Part shown: positions 22,195-33,378 of the stretch, piece after piece | Layout of the letters: every line of letters begins with the position of its first letter | Position numbering within the stretch: position 1 is the first letter of the stretch | Assembly: GCA_013399305.1 (NCBI GenBank) | Contig: VXAI01000190.1 | Location: 1,573,314-1,637,313 of the forward strand | DNA from: Rostratula benghalensis | Taxonomy: Eukaryota > Chordata > Aves > Charadriiformes > Rostratulidae | Length of the DNA stretch: 64,000 nucleotides | Direction of reading: 5' to 3' | Translations under genes and position numbers: made by a program | The notes under the pieces: generated by a model | What the model was told of the DNA's origin: nothing | Seen by the model: only the letters and a program-made list of their open reading frames with translations | Databases searched by the model: none

Positions 22195-22455
22195 ATGGCG
22201 GAGCCTGCAATTAGCGTGGTTAAAAGGTTTTTAATTACAAGGGTAATAATCGTGGGATTATGTTTGTGCAAAAGGGATGAGCAGTATCCTCAAAGGCTTT
22301 TAGTGGGTCTTGTGTCTAAATGCAAATGTATTTATGAGCGTGCTAATGTTTATAGTCACAGGAAGTTAAGAAAGGGACAGTTCCCATTCCCACGTATTTA
22401 TTCAAGATGCATTTAATATGACAGTTACTTCATTTCTTTAAAAAGAGCTAATTAA
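22195..22455. promoter_or_regulatory. Candidate conserved non-coding element with octamer
   Basis: A repeat-free block with GCAATTAGCGTGG, TTTTTAATTACAAGG and GAGCTAATTAAGG homeodomain-type sites, and a perfect POU octamer ATGCAAAT at 22320-22327. Enhancer function is inferred, not shown. Confidence 0.35.
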
Positions 22456-22707
22456 GGCACATTTACTAGGAACTAATGAAAATGTAACGGAGGTGGCTCT
22501 GCTCACAAATTAATAGGGGGCCTTTGAAGGAAGATCCTGCATCACGACGTGGTTCTCCAGCCGTCCCCATCAGCCCTGCTGGGACCTCGCACCTGGGGTG
22601 CTGTGAGTGGGACTGGAAGGAATTTCTATCAGCTACACAACCCTCCTGGCCTTCCAATTCAGCTTACTTAACTGTAAATTGAATAGATGCAGAAGTTATG
22701 GACGTTG

Positions 22708-22899
22708 AGGGAACTTTGAGGGTGAGGGAACTCTGGAAGGGGCTGCCCAGAGAGGTGGTGGAGTCTCCTTCTCTGGAGACATTCAAACCCCTCCTGGACA
22801 TGTTCCTGTGTGACCTGCTCTGGGTGTTCCTGCTCTGGCAGGGGGATTGGACTGGATGAGCTTTCAAGGTCCCTTCTAATCCCTGAGATTCTGTGATTT
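22708..22899 (+). mobile_element. CR1 LINE 3' fragment
   Basis: A forward CR1 of about 190 bp starts near GAACTTTGAGGGTGAGGG and ends CCCTTCTAATCCCTGAG and ATTCTGTGATTTG. It carries the CTGCTCTGGGTGTTCCTGCT 3' variant shared with 48581-48678 and 55405-56205. It retains coding sense for [21 protein letters not shown] residues only. Confidence 0.93.
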
Positions 22900-25734
22900 G
22901 AGTTGAGAAGACTTTGGGACAGATGCGAAGCATCACATGTTAGCAAAATGGACAAAAGGCATGGGAAACTGGTGCTGATGCTGGGAGATGGGACTGTCAC
23001 ATCAGAAACCTGGTTCAGAGGGTTTTATTTACTTACAGTGTTGACTAAACTTAACTGAAGCTGTGGCTTTCCACTGATTCGGTTAGAAGAGTGGAGAAAG
23101 CACACGGGAATTATTTTGATATGACCCAGATTGTATTGATTTAACTTAATTCATCTGGAAGCGGATTTATGCTAAGCCACAGGGGGAGGAAAAAAAAAAA
23201 AGAAAGAAGAAAACAAAGTAAAAGACCTCACCTGGGATTATGTACTGATCTAATGGAAATAGCCCATATTCTTATGCAGACATTCCCTATAATTTTCTGG
23301 GATCAAGTCTGACCCCACTGCCAGGGGTACAGCAGACCTTTGGAACCAGTCAAGAATGTTCAGATACCGTTCAGTGGGTATTTGCAAGGAACCTCACGGC
23401 AAATTAATTGCAGAATAATTCACATAAATTATTGTCTGGGTAATTTTGAATAATGAACCAAGCAGGGGAAAAGGACACATCATTACATAATTTGTTCAGT
23501 CCTAATAGAAACATTAATAATGCTCAATGAGGGTAAAATAAATTGCACTCAGAGATTACTTAGTCCTATCTCAAACCTCACGGAAGGCAGCAGAGATGCT
23601 CCTCCGGGCCTGACAGGGGGAGAATATGAACAAGAGAAGTGGAAAACTGGGAGATGGGCTGTGGTAATAAATGTATTTCCAGGGCAGATATGAATGTCAG
23701 CGGGTGGTGAGTTCTTCAGGGAGGGCAGCTGGCAAACAGACCTCCAGTTCTGTCCTTTGAAGACCCCATTCCACTATCCACTGAGCTCTGCAGACTGTCC
23801 CTCCGATTTTGGAAGCTTGCTCCTGAGAGCTGAAAGCTTTTGGAGGGTGGAAGAGGAGGAGGAAGAAAGGAAATGGCCCTTGGGGTCACGTTTGGCGCTG
23901 CCATGTGGCACCTCAGCCCCTTTTCCAGCTCTGTCTCTGCTGGAAAACCTTGGGTGGATGAGGCTTTGCTTCTCCTCTAGTAACACAGAGACAGTGGTGG
24001 GAAAGAGGCACAGGCTTGTGGATGCAAAATAGGTCGGTGTGAGAGATTCCAGGCAACGGCTGTGAACTGTACATCTGAAACAACCTGGGGTAACATTTCT
24101 GGAGGGTTTTCTTCCCTGTGCAGCTAATTTTGTAGCCCTGCAGCCACACCAGCAGTTGCAGTGGTGCCACAGAGGCAGAAGGTTTCATCAGGACGAGGGG
24201 CAGGGTCTGAAATCTCTGCCAGGAAAGGGTACTTTGTAGGAGGCCAAGTTAATCAAGAGCTCAGATAAAAGTGAATGGACTGCGGCTGAGTTCACACGTA
24301 GGACGAGAAGTTTGCATTGATGTTAGTTGTTAATTAGAAAGGAAAACAAAGATAGGATGGTTTTATTGCGGTAGAACATTTGGGTTGCTTGTTAGAATTC
24401 TTCCTGGTTAATAAACCACCTGCCAGATTAAAATGCAATAATAATAAAACTACCGTAGTGTGATGATTAAATACGATGTTTTAAATATGAGTGCTTACAG
24501 TACCGGTAAGAGGCACACACCTGAAAAATGTACTTATCAGAAGGAAGAAAAATGTCCAGGAAACAAACATGTAAAATGGATACCGTAAAACATAAATGGC
24601 TTGCAGAAATAGGAGTGCTAGAAGAAATTTTCCTGAGGTGATGGAGTATGTTACCAGGTTCCTGGAGTCACTGGGCTGGGCTACAAAGATAAGCAAGACG
24701 CCTTGAAGGAAAGCAATCTCTTTGATCCCAGTAACAGCAGTGCATTAGCTCTGCTCCCTGCTTTCTGCCAGGGAAGGCCCATGAGTTTCTGCAGTAGGTT
24801 CAGGCTGTGTGACACCCCCTTGCTCACCCACTTGCTCCTGGGGGAATAATGTTCATAAGACATTCATTTTGGCCACAAGACAGGGCCAGCTGCTCGCATT
24901 GAAGAAGGTTTGAAAAGCTGCCGTGGCTTAAGAGGATTCTTACACTGACCTGATATGGGCAGGAGCTGGAAGTCCTTGCTGGCCACCTCCTCCCCTCCCA
25001 CCTATCTCTGTCCCACTTGGAAAAAAGAGACCAGGATTGAACTCTTAGAAGGGATTAGTAAAACTTCAAAAGCTTAAAAGTAAGTTCTACCCTGCCAGTG
25101 TGTTGGGAGCACACCTGTAGGAGCCCACTTCCCATTGTCCCTCTCAGGTGAGACAACATCAGTGCCTCCAGGGCTTCAAGCCAGCTCTCCAAAGCCACCC
25201 CAGAAGGTGTAAAATCAGGGCAATGCTATGTTCTTGCTTTTGTAATGCACATCTTTCAGATCCGTGGGTTAAAATTACAATATAAAAGCTGCTCATTATT
25301 ATAATGATCCTTTTTGTTAGTACATCCCCATAAACATCGAACTTCAGGTTGGTTTTAATGATGAATGCTTGAAGTGGTAGCTCAATGGCTGTAGTAGACT
25401 CCTCAGAAATTACCATTAATCTAAAGAAATTAAGACATTGCCTTAAAAGCCTATGCCCATCGTGGGAAAATCGTGCCCAGGTTCACAGTTTGGCTTCAGA
25501 AGAAATCTTTGAGGAGCCAAGCCTGCAGGCCTTAGAGAGGCAGAGACTGTGCCACCACCATCGCACGGCTGAACTTGCCCGATCGGAGAGGAGAGGGTCT
25601 GTTTTGGGTCACACAAAATCAAAATCCATTCAATTGCGGTACTTTCAAACCCGCCGTGGCTGCAGATCAAGATTCAGAGGAGAACTTTGTGCGACGCCAA
25701 GAGCTGACCTTTTTTTTCCCGAGGTGCTCCTGCA
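22900..25734. other. Unique AT-rich DNA, no gene seen
   Basis: No transposon or recognisable exon. Motif-rich AT blocks at about 23400-23560 (TTAATTGCAGAATAATTC, ATAATTTGTTCAGTCC) and 24300-24480 (GTTAATTAGAAAGG, GATTAAAATGCAATAATAAT) might be regulatory. Confidence 0.45.
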
Positions 25735-25870
25735 CAATTATTAGGGGCCTCGTAACAAATGCCCAGCGCCATTTAACGAAGGGATGACATATCTCTGATA
25801 TGCAAATTTTTACAGCGCAGCAATTAAGCGGTTTAGAATTTTACGACAGTGTTTGGGCTTTATACAACAA
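25735..25870. promoter_or_regulatory. Candidate conserved non-coding element with octamer
   Basis: Repeat-free sequence containing CAATTATTAGGGGCC, a perfect octamer ATGCAAAT at 25800-25807 and CAGCAATTAAGCGG, just upstream of a poly(A) tract. Regulatory function is inferred from motif content only. Confidence 0.33.
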
Positions 25871-25876
25871 CACCAC

Positions 25877-25877
<1 letters not shown>

Positions 25878-25907
<30 letters not shown>
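25878..25907. repeat. Poly(A) tract, 30 bp
   Basis: An uninterrupted A-run. No retrogene or SINE body is recognisable to its left, where the sequence looks like unique, possibly regulatory DNA. Confidence 0.9.
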
Positions 25908-25910
<3 letters not shown>

Positions 25911-26014
25911 CAATAAAGGGCTGTGATGGATGGGCTAATCCCCACTGGAAATATACCATGTAATCTCGTGGAGACAATGCATTATGGATAGCATTGTGAT
26001 TATTGGTGGTTAAT

Positions 26015-26066
26015 ATCTCCCCCTCCTCCTCCTCCTCCTTCTCTTCCTCCTCCTTCCTGCAGTCCT
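26015..26066. repeat. (CCT)n pyrimidine tract
   Basis: An almost pure C/T stretch of CCTCCT repeats. It gives spurious Ser-rich or Arg/Glu-rich open frames on the two strands. Confidence 0.85.
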
Positions 26067-26074
26067 TCCCTTCA

Positions 26075-26545
26075 CCCCCCCCCGGGCTCCTTCCCCTGCT
26101 CCCAGCCCCGAGGAAAAGTGCGTGGCTGCCACCTTGTCGGGGGGCAGAGGCCTGGGATACAGATGGGAAAGTTGGGGCACTGCAATCTGCCGCACGCACG
26201 GCCGGCAGTGAAAAGGGGGCTTGCAGAGAGGCAGCTTGTCAGCAGGGGACAGGGCTGGGGGCCATATGCCTCTCTTCTTCGCCCTTCTGTCGCCGAGTCT
26301 GCCGCCGCGTCCTGCTGTCGGGGGGCACTTTAATGACAAACGGGTTTTAGACGGTTTCGCTTCCCTCAGCCACGGCTTTTCGGGGAGGGGAAGAGGCAAG
26401 GCGGGGTGGTGGCCACCAGGCACCTTCCGTAGTTGGGGTGGGTTGTGTGTGGTTGGGTGGGTCCATCCGTCCGTGGGTCTGTCCGTGGGTCCTCCACCCT
26501 TCAGGAAGGACAGGGGGCTTTTACTCCGCGTGCTGCTGGTTGCCC
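26075..26545. promoter_or_regulatory. CpG-rich block, island-like
   Basis: About 28 CpGs can be counted by eye over roughly 470 bp at around 60% GC, well above the surrounding AT-rich DNA. The densest part is GTCGCCGAGTCTGCCGCCGCGTCC near 26291-26314 (given here as position, with core CCGCCGCG). Several open frames cross it, but none has a recognisable domain or a good splice context that I could support. It is a candidate unmethylated regulatory block or promoter. Confidence 0.35.
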
Positions 26546-28029
26546 ATCACAGTTGCCCTCCAGAGTCTGCCGCAGAGCTGGCAGAGGCGTTGGTAGCTGA
26601 ACCTGTGCTCCAGGAGCAGGATTTGCGTGGTTTGAGGCTGGTGGGAAGAGCCGAGAGAGGGGCTGATCCTGAAATGGGAGGATGTCTGCCTCGGAAACAC
26701 CACAACAGGATGGGCACTCAGAATTTTAACTCTGTTTTTAAAATGAGCTTGTAAAATTGAAAGCTTAAAAAAAGAAACAAATCATCTCTGCTGTTTGGAG
26801 TGGCAAAGTAATTTAAAGCTTGAAGTCACTTTCTTGCTCTTTGTTCACTGACTTAGAGAATCAAAAATAGCTTGGTTTTTAGCTTTTTTTTTTTTCCTTT
26901 TGATCTTCTATACCCTCTAGAGCTGCTACCACAGTACTTGTTTTGGAGAAGAAAGTAGGGGATTGGGGAAAATAGATTCTTTTGTTTGTGTAAAAGGTTT
27001 TTTTTAGATGATCAGACATTCCATCAGTATACATTCATTCCATCAGTATACATTCATTCCATCAATATATGTGGTCAAAGTTAATAAAGATCAATTTTAC
27101 CCCCAAAAAATCTGACCTAGAAAACCCCTTTGGAAGGGGTGTTCTGGGAAGCAAAACCACCATGGGGATTCCCTGGCAGGGCTCCTTAAACTGTCAAGCC
27201 TGGAGGAAGAGGGGAAGAGAAGGGATGAATGGATAGATGGAGAGAAACAGAGACAGACAGACCGATAGTGTTGGGAACTGTGCATACACAGGGACTTTAA
27301 ACATCAAACAAGTCCTTTGCTAAGCTGGGAACAGTCAGCTGGAGGTGTTCTGCTTCCACCTCTGACCCCAAATGAAGCTAAAACACTTCTGACCCCTGCA
27401 TGGGAGGTTAATTCCAGTCTTGAGGAACAAGATGTCATGTCACACATTGAGTTTATTACAGGATGTGCCAAAATAAATATCGGGTAGTCTGACTATAACA
27501 AGTTGGCAGGTAAAAAAAGGAAGCCCTTGAAACTTTGGGCTGTTTAGGACTTTTTTAAAATTGTTGTTTTCCAGAAGGTGATAAATATATTTCCTGAAAG
27601 GCTCCACTTCTCTCTACAACACGATGGAGCTGATCAAAGGGAAGGAAGCGCTTCCTAGCAGTGAGTCTGTCTGGCTTTGAAGGAGTGACATAAAAGAAGT
27701 GACTAATTTTAATGTTTTAAAATATGGCAGGAGATGCAGAATTGCAGCTCCCCATAGGGCAGGTGAGAGGCTATGCTAGGAGATGGATGAGTAGGCCATC
27801 TGAGTAGTAGTTTCCAGTTTTTCCCTTTTGTTCCTGCCAGGAAGAGCCCCTTTGCAAGGCACTGCAGCTCCTAACGATGGGGGAAAGGGCCCCAGGAAGG
27901 ATTGTCACCTTTTCTTTGGGACATCTTGATCCTTCCAGCTGCTCACCTGAACAGCTTGGTTACTTGGCAAATGCCTAACTTAGTCTTCATTCAAGCTTGG
28001 GCAGAAGCTTCTTTTCAAGGTTCTTTCAA
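26546..28029. other. Unique DNA with a 19-bp tandem repeat
   Basis: No gene or transposon recognised. A three-copy 19-bp repeat lies at 27017-27070. Confidence 0.5.
27017..27070. repeat. 19-bp tandem repeat, three copies
   Basis: CATTCCATCAGTATACATT starts at 27017, 27036 and 27055. The first two copies are identical and the third degenerates at its end (CATTCCATCAATATA). Confidence 0.92.
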
Positions 28030-28277
28030 GCTGGAGAAGAGCAGATTTACACTGGATATTAGGAATAGGTTCTTTACTCTGAGGGTGGTGGAGCACTGGA
28101 ACAGGTTGTCCAGGGAGGTGGTTGAGGTCCCTTCCCTGGAGATCTTCAAGGGGAGGCTTGAGGAGGCCCTGGGCTACTTGGTCTGGTTGGGGGTGTCCCT
28201 GCTGACTGCAGGGAGGTCAGACTAGATGACCCTAGAGGTCCCTTCTGGCCTGGACCATTCTATGATTCTATGGTTCA
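28030..28277 (+). mobile_element. CR1 LINE 3' fragment
   Basis: A forward CR1 of about 250 bp starts near AAGCTGGAGAAGAGCAG and ends GGCCTGGACCATTCTATG and ATTCTATGGTTC. Its translation (SRFTLDIRNRFFTLRVVEH, NRLSREVVEVPSLEIFKG) is the ORF2 C-terminus. Its 3' region (GTCTGGTTGGGGGTGTCCCT) is a variant not seen elsewhere in the window. Confidence 0.94.
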
Positions 28278-28955
28278 TCTGAGTCAATGTTACATCTCTG
28301 CATCTTTCTCAGTCCTCAGTTGCCACAGCCCTGTGTCCAGCTCCTCATGAAAGGGGTAATTGACCATCTGGTGTAAGACACCACACTACTAGTAACCAAC
28401 TCAGCATTCCCACCATGGCAAGTGTAAAGGAGTGAAGCCTGGGAGCAATTACACATATCTGATTTTTCATCCAGAATGGAGATGGAAGAACTTGGTGGTA
28501 CAAATACTTAGTGGTACCCAGGGTCACGGCACTGGTGGGAAGCCTTTCCTTTGCTGCCAACAGTGTGCTGGTACAAGCAAATGCTCGTCTTGGCAATGTG
28601 GTACAACACTGTTCTGGAAAAACTTAACAATCTGGTTGGTGCTAAATTCGCCATCTTTCACTCCATTACAGAAACAGGTAATTTCTGTAATGAAAACCTA
28701 GCTTTATTGCAGCTTTTTTCTTACTTGCTATTTGCTTATTTTTAAACCAAAACGTATTATTTATAATCTCTGGGATCTGGAAAGCCCCAGGCTTTTTGAT
28801 CTTCCTTCCTAGGTTTTCTTTTAGACCTTTGTTATTCTCAAGGTAGCAGTGTAGGTAATGGTGTAACACCCTAGGAATCCTTAATAAAAGATTACCTGAC
28901 CTGAAAAAAACCACACTGATTTATGCCCAAGCTCTTTTTGAAATATTTAGTCATG
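28278..28955. other. Unique DNA, no gene seen
   Basis: Contains a perfect 11-bp inverted repeat with a 7-nt loop (CATTACAGAAA at 28664-28674, TTTCTGTAATG at 28682-28692). Nothing coding was recognised. Confidence 0.45.
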
Positions 28956-29043
28956 GGCTTTGTCAGTGTTAGGTTGATGGTTGGATGAGATGATCCAAAA
29001 GGTCCCTTCCAACCAATTCTATGATTCTGTGACTCTATGATTC
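28956..29043 (+). mobile_element. CR1 3' tail fragment
   Basis: The 3'-most ~90 bp of a forward CR1: TTGTCAGTGTTAGGTTGATGG, then AGGTCCCTTCCAACCAATTC and three imperfect ATTCTATG-type tail repeats. The same 3' variant (TCAGTGTTGGGTTGACAGTT) ends the copy at 44816-45007. Confidence 0.9.
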
Positions 29044-31451
29044 AACTTTGTATGCTGTCTTAGAAATAGAAGGAGCTGATGATCACAGCCCAGTCCACAT
29101 TTGTGGTCCTCAGAAAAGCACAACCTGCTTTTGGGGTGACCACTTGCCAGCGTAGCAGTTCAGGCACTGCAGTAAGAGATGGTGTTTTTAGTCAGCATTG
29201 ACATTGTTTTGTGATCACGCCTAAAATGATATTGCTCATAATTCAAACAGGAAATACTTTATTTGGCTTGAGGCACTGAAATTGTCTCAGGTCTGATTTG
29301 TCTAACCCATTTCACCTCCATGCATTTCTGTTATTCAAGACCATGGAAACAATGGTGACTTGCTATCTCTGTGGCAGTGATTTCCAAAGTATTGTTTGGA
29401 AATTATTTCATTTAATTTCTAGCTGGTTTTCAAGGGACCTTAAAGTAAAGAAAAGAAGCAATCTCATGTGATGAATTCAGGTAATTTCCATGACTGAATC
29501 ACAGCAACTTTGATTCGCATGGATTTCAGTGTCTTGGGAGACTGCCTATGAGCCCGCCAGAACAGCAGTACAAATAAAAACAGTACCTCAGGTAACAATG
29601 ACAAAAAAAATTGAAATAATCATGAGTTTCTAACTCACACATCAACTAACCCCTAAATCACTTCAACTGCAAAATCATGAGTCCTCTTAGTAATCTTTTT
29701 TTTGCTGTTGTTGTATAAGAGAGGATAGTGGGTTACAGTATCCAACAGTCTTACCCATTACATAATTCATGTGTGTCTCTTGATCAGTTCTGGATCTGTT
29801 CATCTTCCATATCTATATGCTGTTCCAAAAAAAACCCCAAACAAACAAACAAAAAAACCCACCAAAACTTTAATATCCTGGTGATTTGAGGCAGACTATT
29901 AGAAATATCTGATTCTGTTGGCATCACTCAAAGATTTATATCCTAGCCAATCTGTAGTTGTTGGGCGGAAAAAACGAAACAAGTTGGAGGTAATTTTTAT
30001 TGATGCATAAATAGAGCTTTTTAGCTACAACATTGCATGAGGAATGTCCTCTTATAATATAATTATTTTCAGAAAGTTACTGTAGTATTTTAGTTGCGGA
30101 CAAGAGGGATAACTACATTGTAAGTCAACAAATTTCATTATATTTTTGGTTTTTGTTGTGTCTGGACTGCTTCATGTGTCTGGAGTCACTATTGTTGCTT
30201 CTCCTCTTCCACAGCGGAGGGAAAACTATTTATCATTAGGCATGAGACAACTAGCTGGTGAAAAATAACAAAAATCCTGTGAAGACAGTGTTTTAGCTCT
30301 GGTAAATTCCCACAGTTGCCATTAAAGACACCTTTAAGCTGGAACAAAGAGAAAAAGAGTAAAATAGGGGTTTTCTGAAAGAAGACACAGAGGCATGGTG
30401 AGGTGAGCTAACCACGAGGTGAGATGAAGATGTGGAGGCTGAAGAGGATGCCAGTGTCCCATAGGAAAGCAGGGCCAACAGAGAAAGGCTTAACTCCAGC
30501 ACTCAGATCGCTCTGCTTCTGAATAAGAGTGACCACACAATGATTTAAATGCTCTTAGATTTATGCACTCTTAATTTCTCGCACTTTGTTAATTTGTCTC
30601 AGGGTCTGTCTCGTTTTTCTCTACCTTAGTCGCTACCGGGTGACAGCCCTGGTGGCAGAGTGACAGAGGGGCAGGGCGGTGATGGATGGCAAAGAAGAAA
30701 ATTGAGGGGGGAAAGGACTGGGGAGCACCAGGTGGGAAGGCTGATGGGAAGGAGATGTCCTCCTGCATCCCACACCCTGCTCCCCATTCCCACCTGGGGG
30801 GACCAGGGAGGAGGGTCCCCCTGCGAGTGGAGATGGCAGAGGGCTGTCCTCCATCCCTTAAGCGAGGCCATAAGCCCATGTAGTCAATAGATGGCACTGC
30901 TTGGTTTAGTCTTACGTTTTTGAGGGTTTGGGAAGAAAGGCGGGAAGCTGCTGGAGTTATCAGATTCGCTGGGCACAGCTTTACCTGCTTTGACTTTATT
31001 TAAGTAACGGTTATTTATAAAAAGCAAGCAAAGCCCGAAAAAAAAACAAACCCAAAAAAAGGGGTCTTGTTTCCTCCCCACAGCAATGGATTTGGACCAG
31101 CAGCATCGAAGTGCAGTGGGTGACAACCTCCTTCTCCCAGCCCAGGTAAAACCCCAGCTCCTGAGGTGAAAGCAGCTCCTTCCCTCTTGTGAGGTGATGG
31201 TTCTATGATTCTGTGGTCCACTGGGAAGCGTGGAGCATCCAACAGGTCCCGAGGGCTGGTCCAGGATCTGTGACTGCTGAACTGGTGGGGTGACCTGCAG
31301 GCAGCTTGGGGGGGGGATGCATGGACTCATGAGCTGTTATCAGCCCACCTGAGTCAAAGTGCCATCCATGATCAATCCCAGAAGGCTGGTGGCTCCTGGC
31401 CTGAATTGACCCAGAATAGCAAAAAAGGATACAGCATCTAGAAAGAATCTC

Positions 31452-31483
31452 CATTATTATTATTATTATCATCATCATCATCT
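31452..31483. repeat. (ATT)n(ATC)n microsatellite
   Basis: Five ATT-type trinucleotides followed by five ATC-type trinucleotides, a compound simple repeat. Confidence 0.9.
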
Positions 31484-32475
31484 TGCGAGAGGTTTGCAAA
31501 ATACCAAGTCAAAAAGGCTGGAAGAATGGAACAGGTATTTGGGATTCACAGAGAAACCATATATGAAGTGTTCAACTGCCTGGCTATTTCCATGATTAGC
31601 ACAAATAATTGGGGATTTTCAGCCCCCGTTATCACAACCCAGTGTGCTACACCCAGTTCCCAGGGCTCTGAACCTTCGCCCCACCTCACTCTCACCACAT
31701 CCACCTTTGCTAACGTCCTCTTCTCCATATCACTCATGGCCAAAGGTATCTTTTCTTAAGGGATGCATTCCCTAAACCTCCCTGCTCCCATCATTAGTAT
31801 GGGCAGGCATAGCTTGACGAGGTAGCATTGACTGAAATTTAGGCAAAATTAATTTGGAAAAAGCAGCCTGTTTAGAAGGAGACTATATATTCATATACCC
31901 TGTATGGCAGGGACCTGTTTTTCAGTCTACTGATACTCATTTGTAGATGCTATTAAGTGTCAAACATACTGATCCCATTCAACAACTCCTTTGTGCCAGG
32001 GAATAAACACATCCAACATTATTAACATCATTAACTTTGCAGCACAGCCCAGGAGACCTTGTCAGAGATGGCACTCATTTTGTGAGGTGCTGTATGAATA
32101 CAGGGGAAAAAAAGGTGAGGTGCTGCTGCTCTACAGGAATGTAAGAACACTTGCAGGTCAGAAGTAGCTTGAAGACAGCCTCAGGGAAGCCCAAATGTGC
32201 TGGAAATCCCAAAGGCGTGGTGAGCAGAGAAGTTTGGCTTCTCCTGCATTAGAAGATGCTGTAGCAGCCTTGGAGCTACTCCAAACCACAGTGGAATTCA
32301 GGGGGGAGATAAATGGGGGGGTGTTCCAGCCCTGGCTGGGGAAAGCCACCTCCACAGGAGAACTGTTAGTGAGCTGAGTGGGAACAGATTGCGTTTGTCG
32401 TGCTCTGGGATTTAGTTTCCACACGCAGCCTGGTGGGGTTTTTTTAGCAGTACTGCGAATGCCATTTGTGCCTTG

Positions 32476-32500
32476 TTTTTTTTTTTTTTTTTTTTTTTTT
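32476..32500. repeat. Poly(T) tract, 25 bp
   Basis: An uninterrupted T-run with no recognisable retroposed gene beside it. Confidence 0.88.
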
Positions 32501-32917
32501 GCTTCTTGTCATTGTAAAATTTAAAGGTGGTTTTTTTGCAGTCAGAAGGGTGCACTTATTAACCGCTTACAAAGTTCTGATCAGGACTAACAGTGAAGAT
32601 TTGCCTCTTATAACAACCCCTCAGTGCAGATCCTTTGAAAGCAGCAATGAGAGATGTTTGCTTGCAGAGAGGGTGAGGATTTTTCCTAAAATTTTATCAT
32701 GCTGTTACTCTGAAAAAGCCTGATAGATGATGGCAATAACAAGTTTTCGTATACACTAACACTCCCAGTGTACAGCTGGAAACCACGAGCATTGCTCCAG
32801 CAATGAATTCCCTGCAGTTCATTGCAGACTTGAGCAATGGGAACAGGAGTGAAGTTATAGCACAAGAGACAGGTGAGTAAAGCTAAATGCAGCAGCAGGG
32901 ATGTTAGTTAGAATATT

Positions 32918-33378
32918 GTGGAATTATAGAACGGTTCGGGTTGGAAGGGACAGTAAAGATCATCCAATTCCAGCCCCCCTGCCCTGGGCAGGGACACCTT
33001 CACCAGACCAGGTTGCTCCAAGCCCCATCCAGCCTGGCCTTGAACCCCTCCAGGGATGGGGCAGCCACAGCTTCCCTGGGCAACCTCTTCCAGTGTCTCA
33101 CCACCCTCACAGCAAAGAATTCCTTCCTAAGATCTAATCTAAATATCTTTCAATTTACAAGCATTACCCCTCATCCTATCACTCCACTCCCTGATGCAGA
33201 GTCCCTCCCCATCTCTCCTGTAGCCTCTTCAGATACTGGAAGGGGCTCTAAGTTCTCTCTGGAGCCTTCTCTTCTCCAGGCTGAACAACCCCAACTCTCT
33301 CAGCCTGTCCTCATAGGAGAGTTGCTTCAGCCCTCTGAGCATCTTTATGGGTTCCTCTGAACCCACTCCAACAGGTCC
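32918..33378 (-). mobile_element. CR1 LINE fragment, 3' end
   Basis: A reverse CR1 of about 460 bp. The tail is at the left (GGAATTATAGAACGGTTCGG, TTGGAAGGGACAGTAAAG). Then come CCAGACCAGGTTGCTCC, GCCTTGAACCCCTCCAGGG and the ORF2 C-terminal coding region, out to TGAACCCACTCCAACAGGTCC. The frame is broken in several places. It is the same 3' variant as 3926-4246. Confidence 0.95.

Larger units (their letters stand above)
17452..22707. other. Long unique AT-rich interval
   Basis: No transposon or gene was recognised in more than 5 kb. Complex, motif-rich AT stretches at about 17630-17850, 18010-18300, 21050-21620 and 22195-22455 look more like regulatory DNA than neutral sequence. The last two are listed separately. 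An A-run lies at about 21256-21270. Confidence 0.5.
29044..32917. other. Long unique interval with microsatellites
   Basis: No recognisable exon. It contains an (ATT)n(ATC)n tract at about 31452-31483 and a 25-bp T-run at 32476-32500. Open frames near 30590-30890 lie on both strands and show no domain. A ~20-bp CTATGATTCTGTG word near 31202-31215 may be a relic of a CR1 tail. Confidence 0.5.

Noticed and set aside
26003..26754. Several overlapping frames of 115-177 codons
   Set aside because: They sit in CpG-rich DNA where stops are rare. Both strands are open in several frames, and no domain or convincing splice signals were seen.
28664..28692. 11-bp perfect inverted repeat with 7-nt loop as a microRNA hairpin
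   Set aside because: The stem is too short for a microRNA precursor, and one such repeat is roughly expected by chance in 64 kb.
31190..31222. CTATGATTCTGTGG as a CR1 tail
   Set aside because: Only about 15-20 bp match and the upstream CR1 wording is absent, so it is too short to call.
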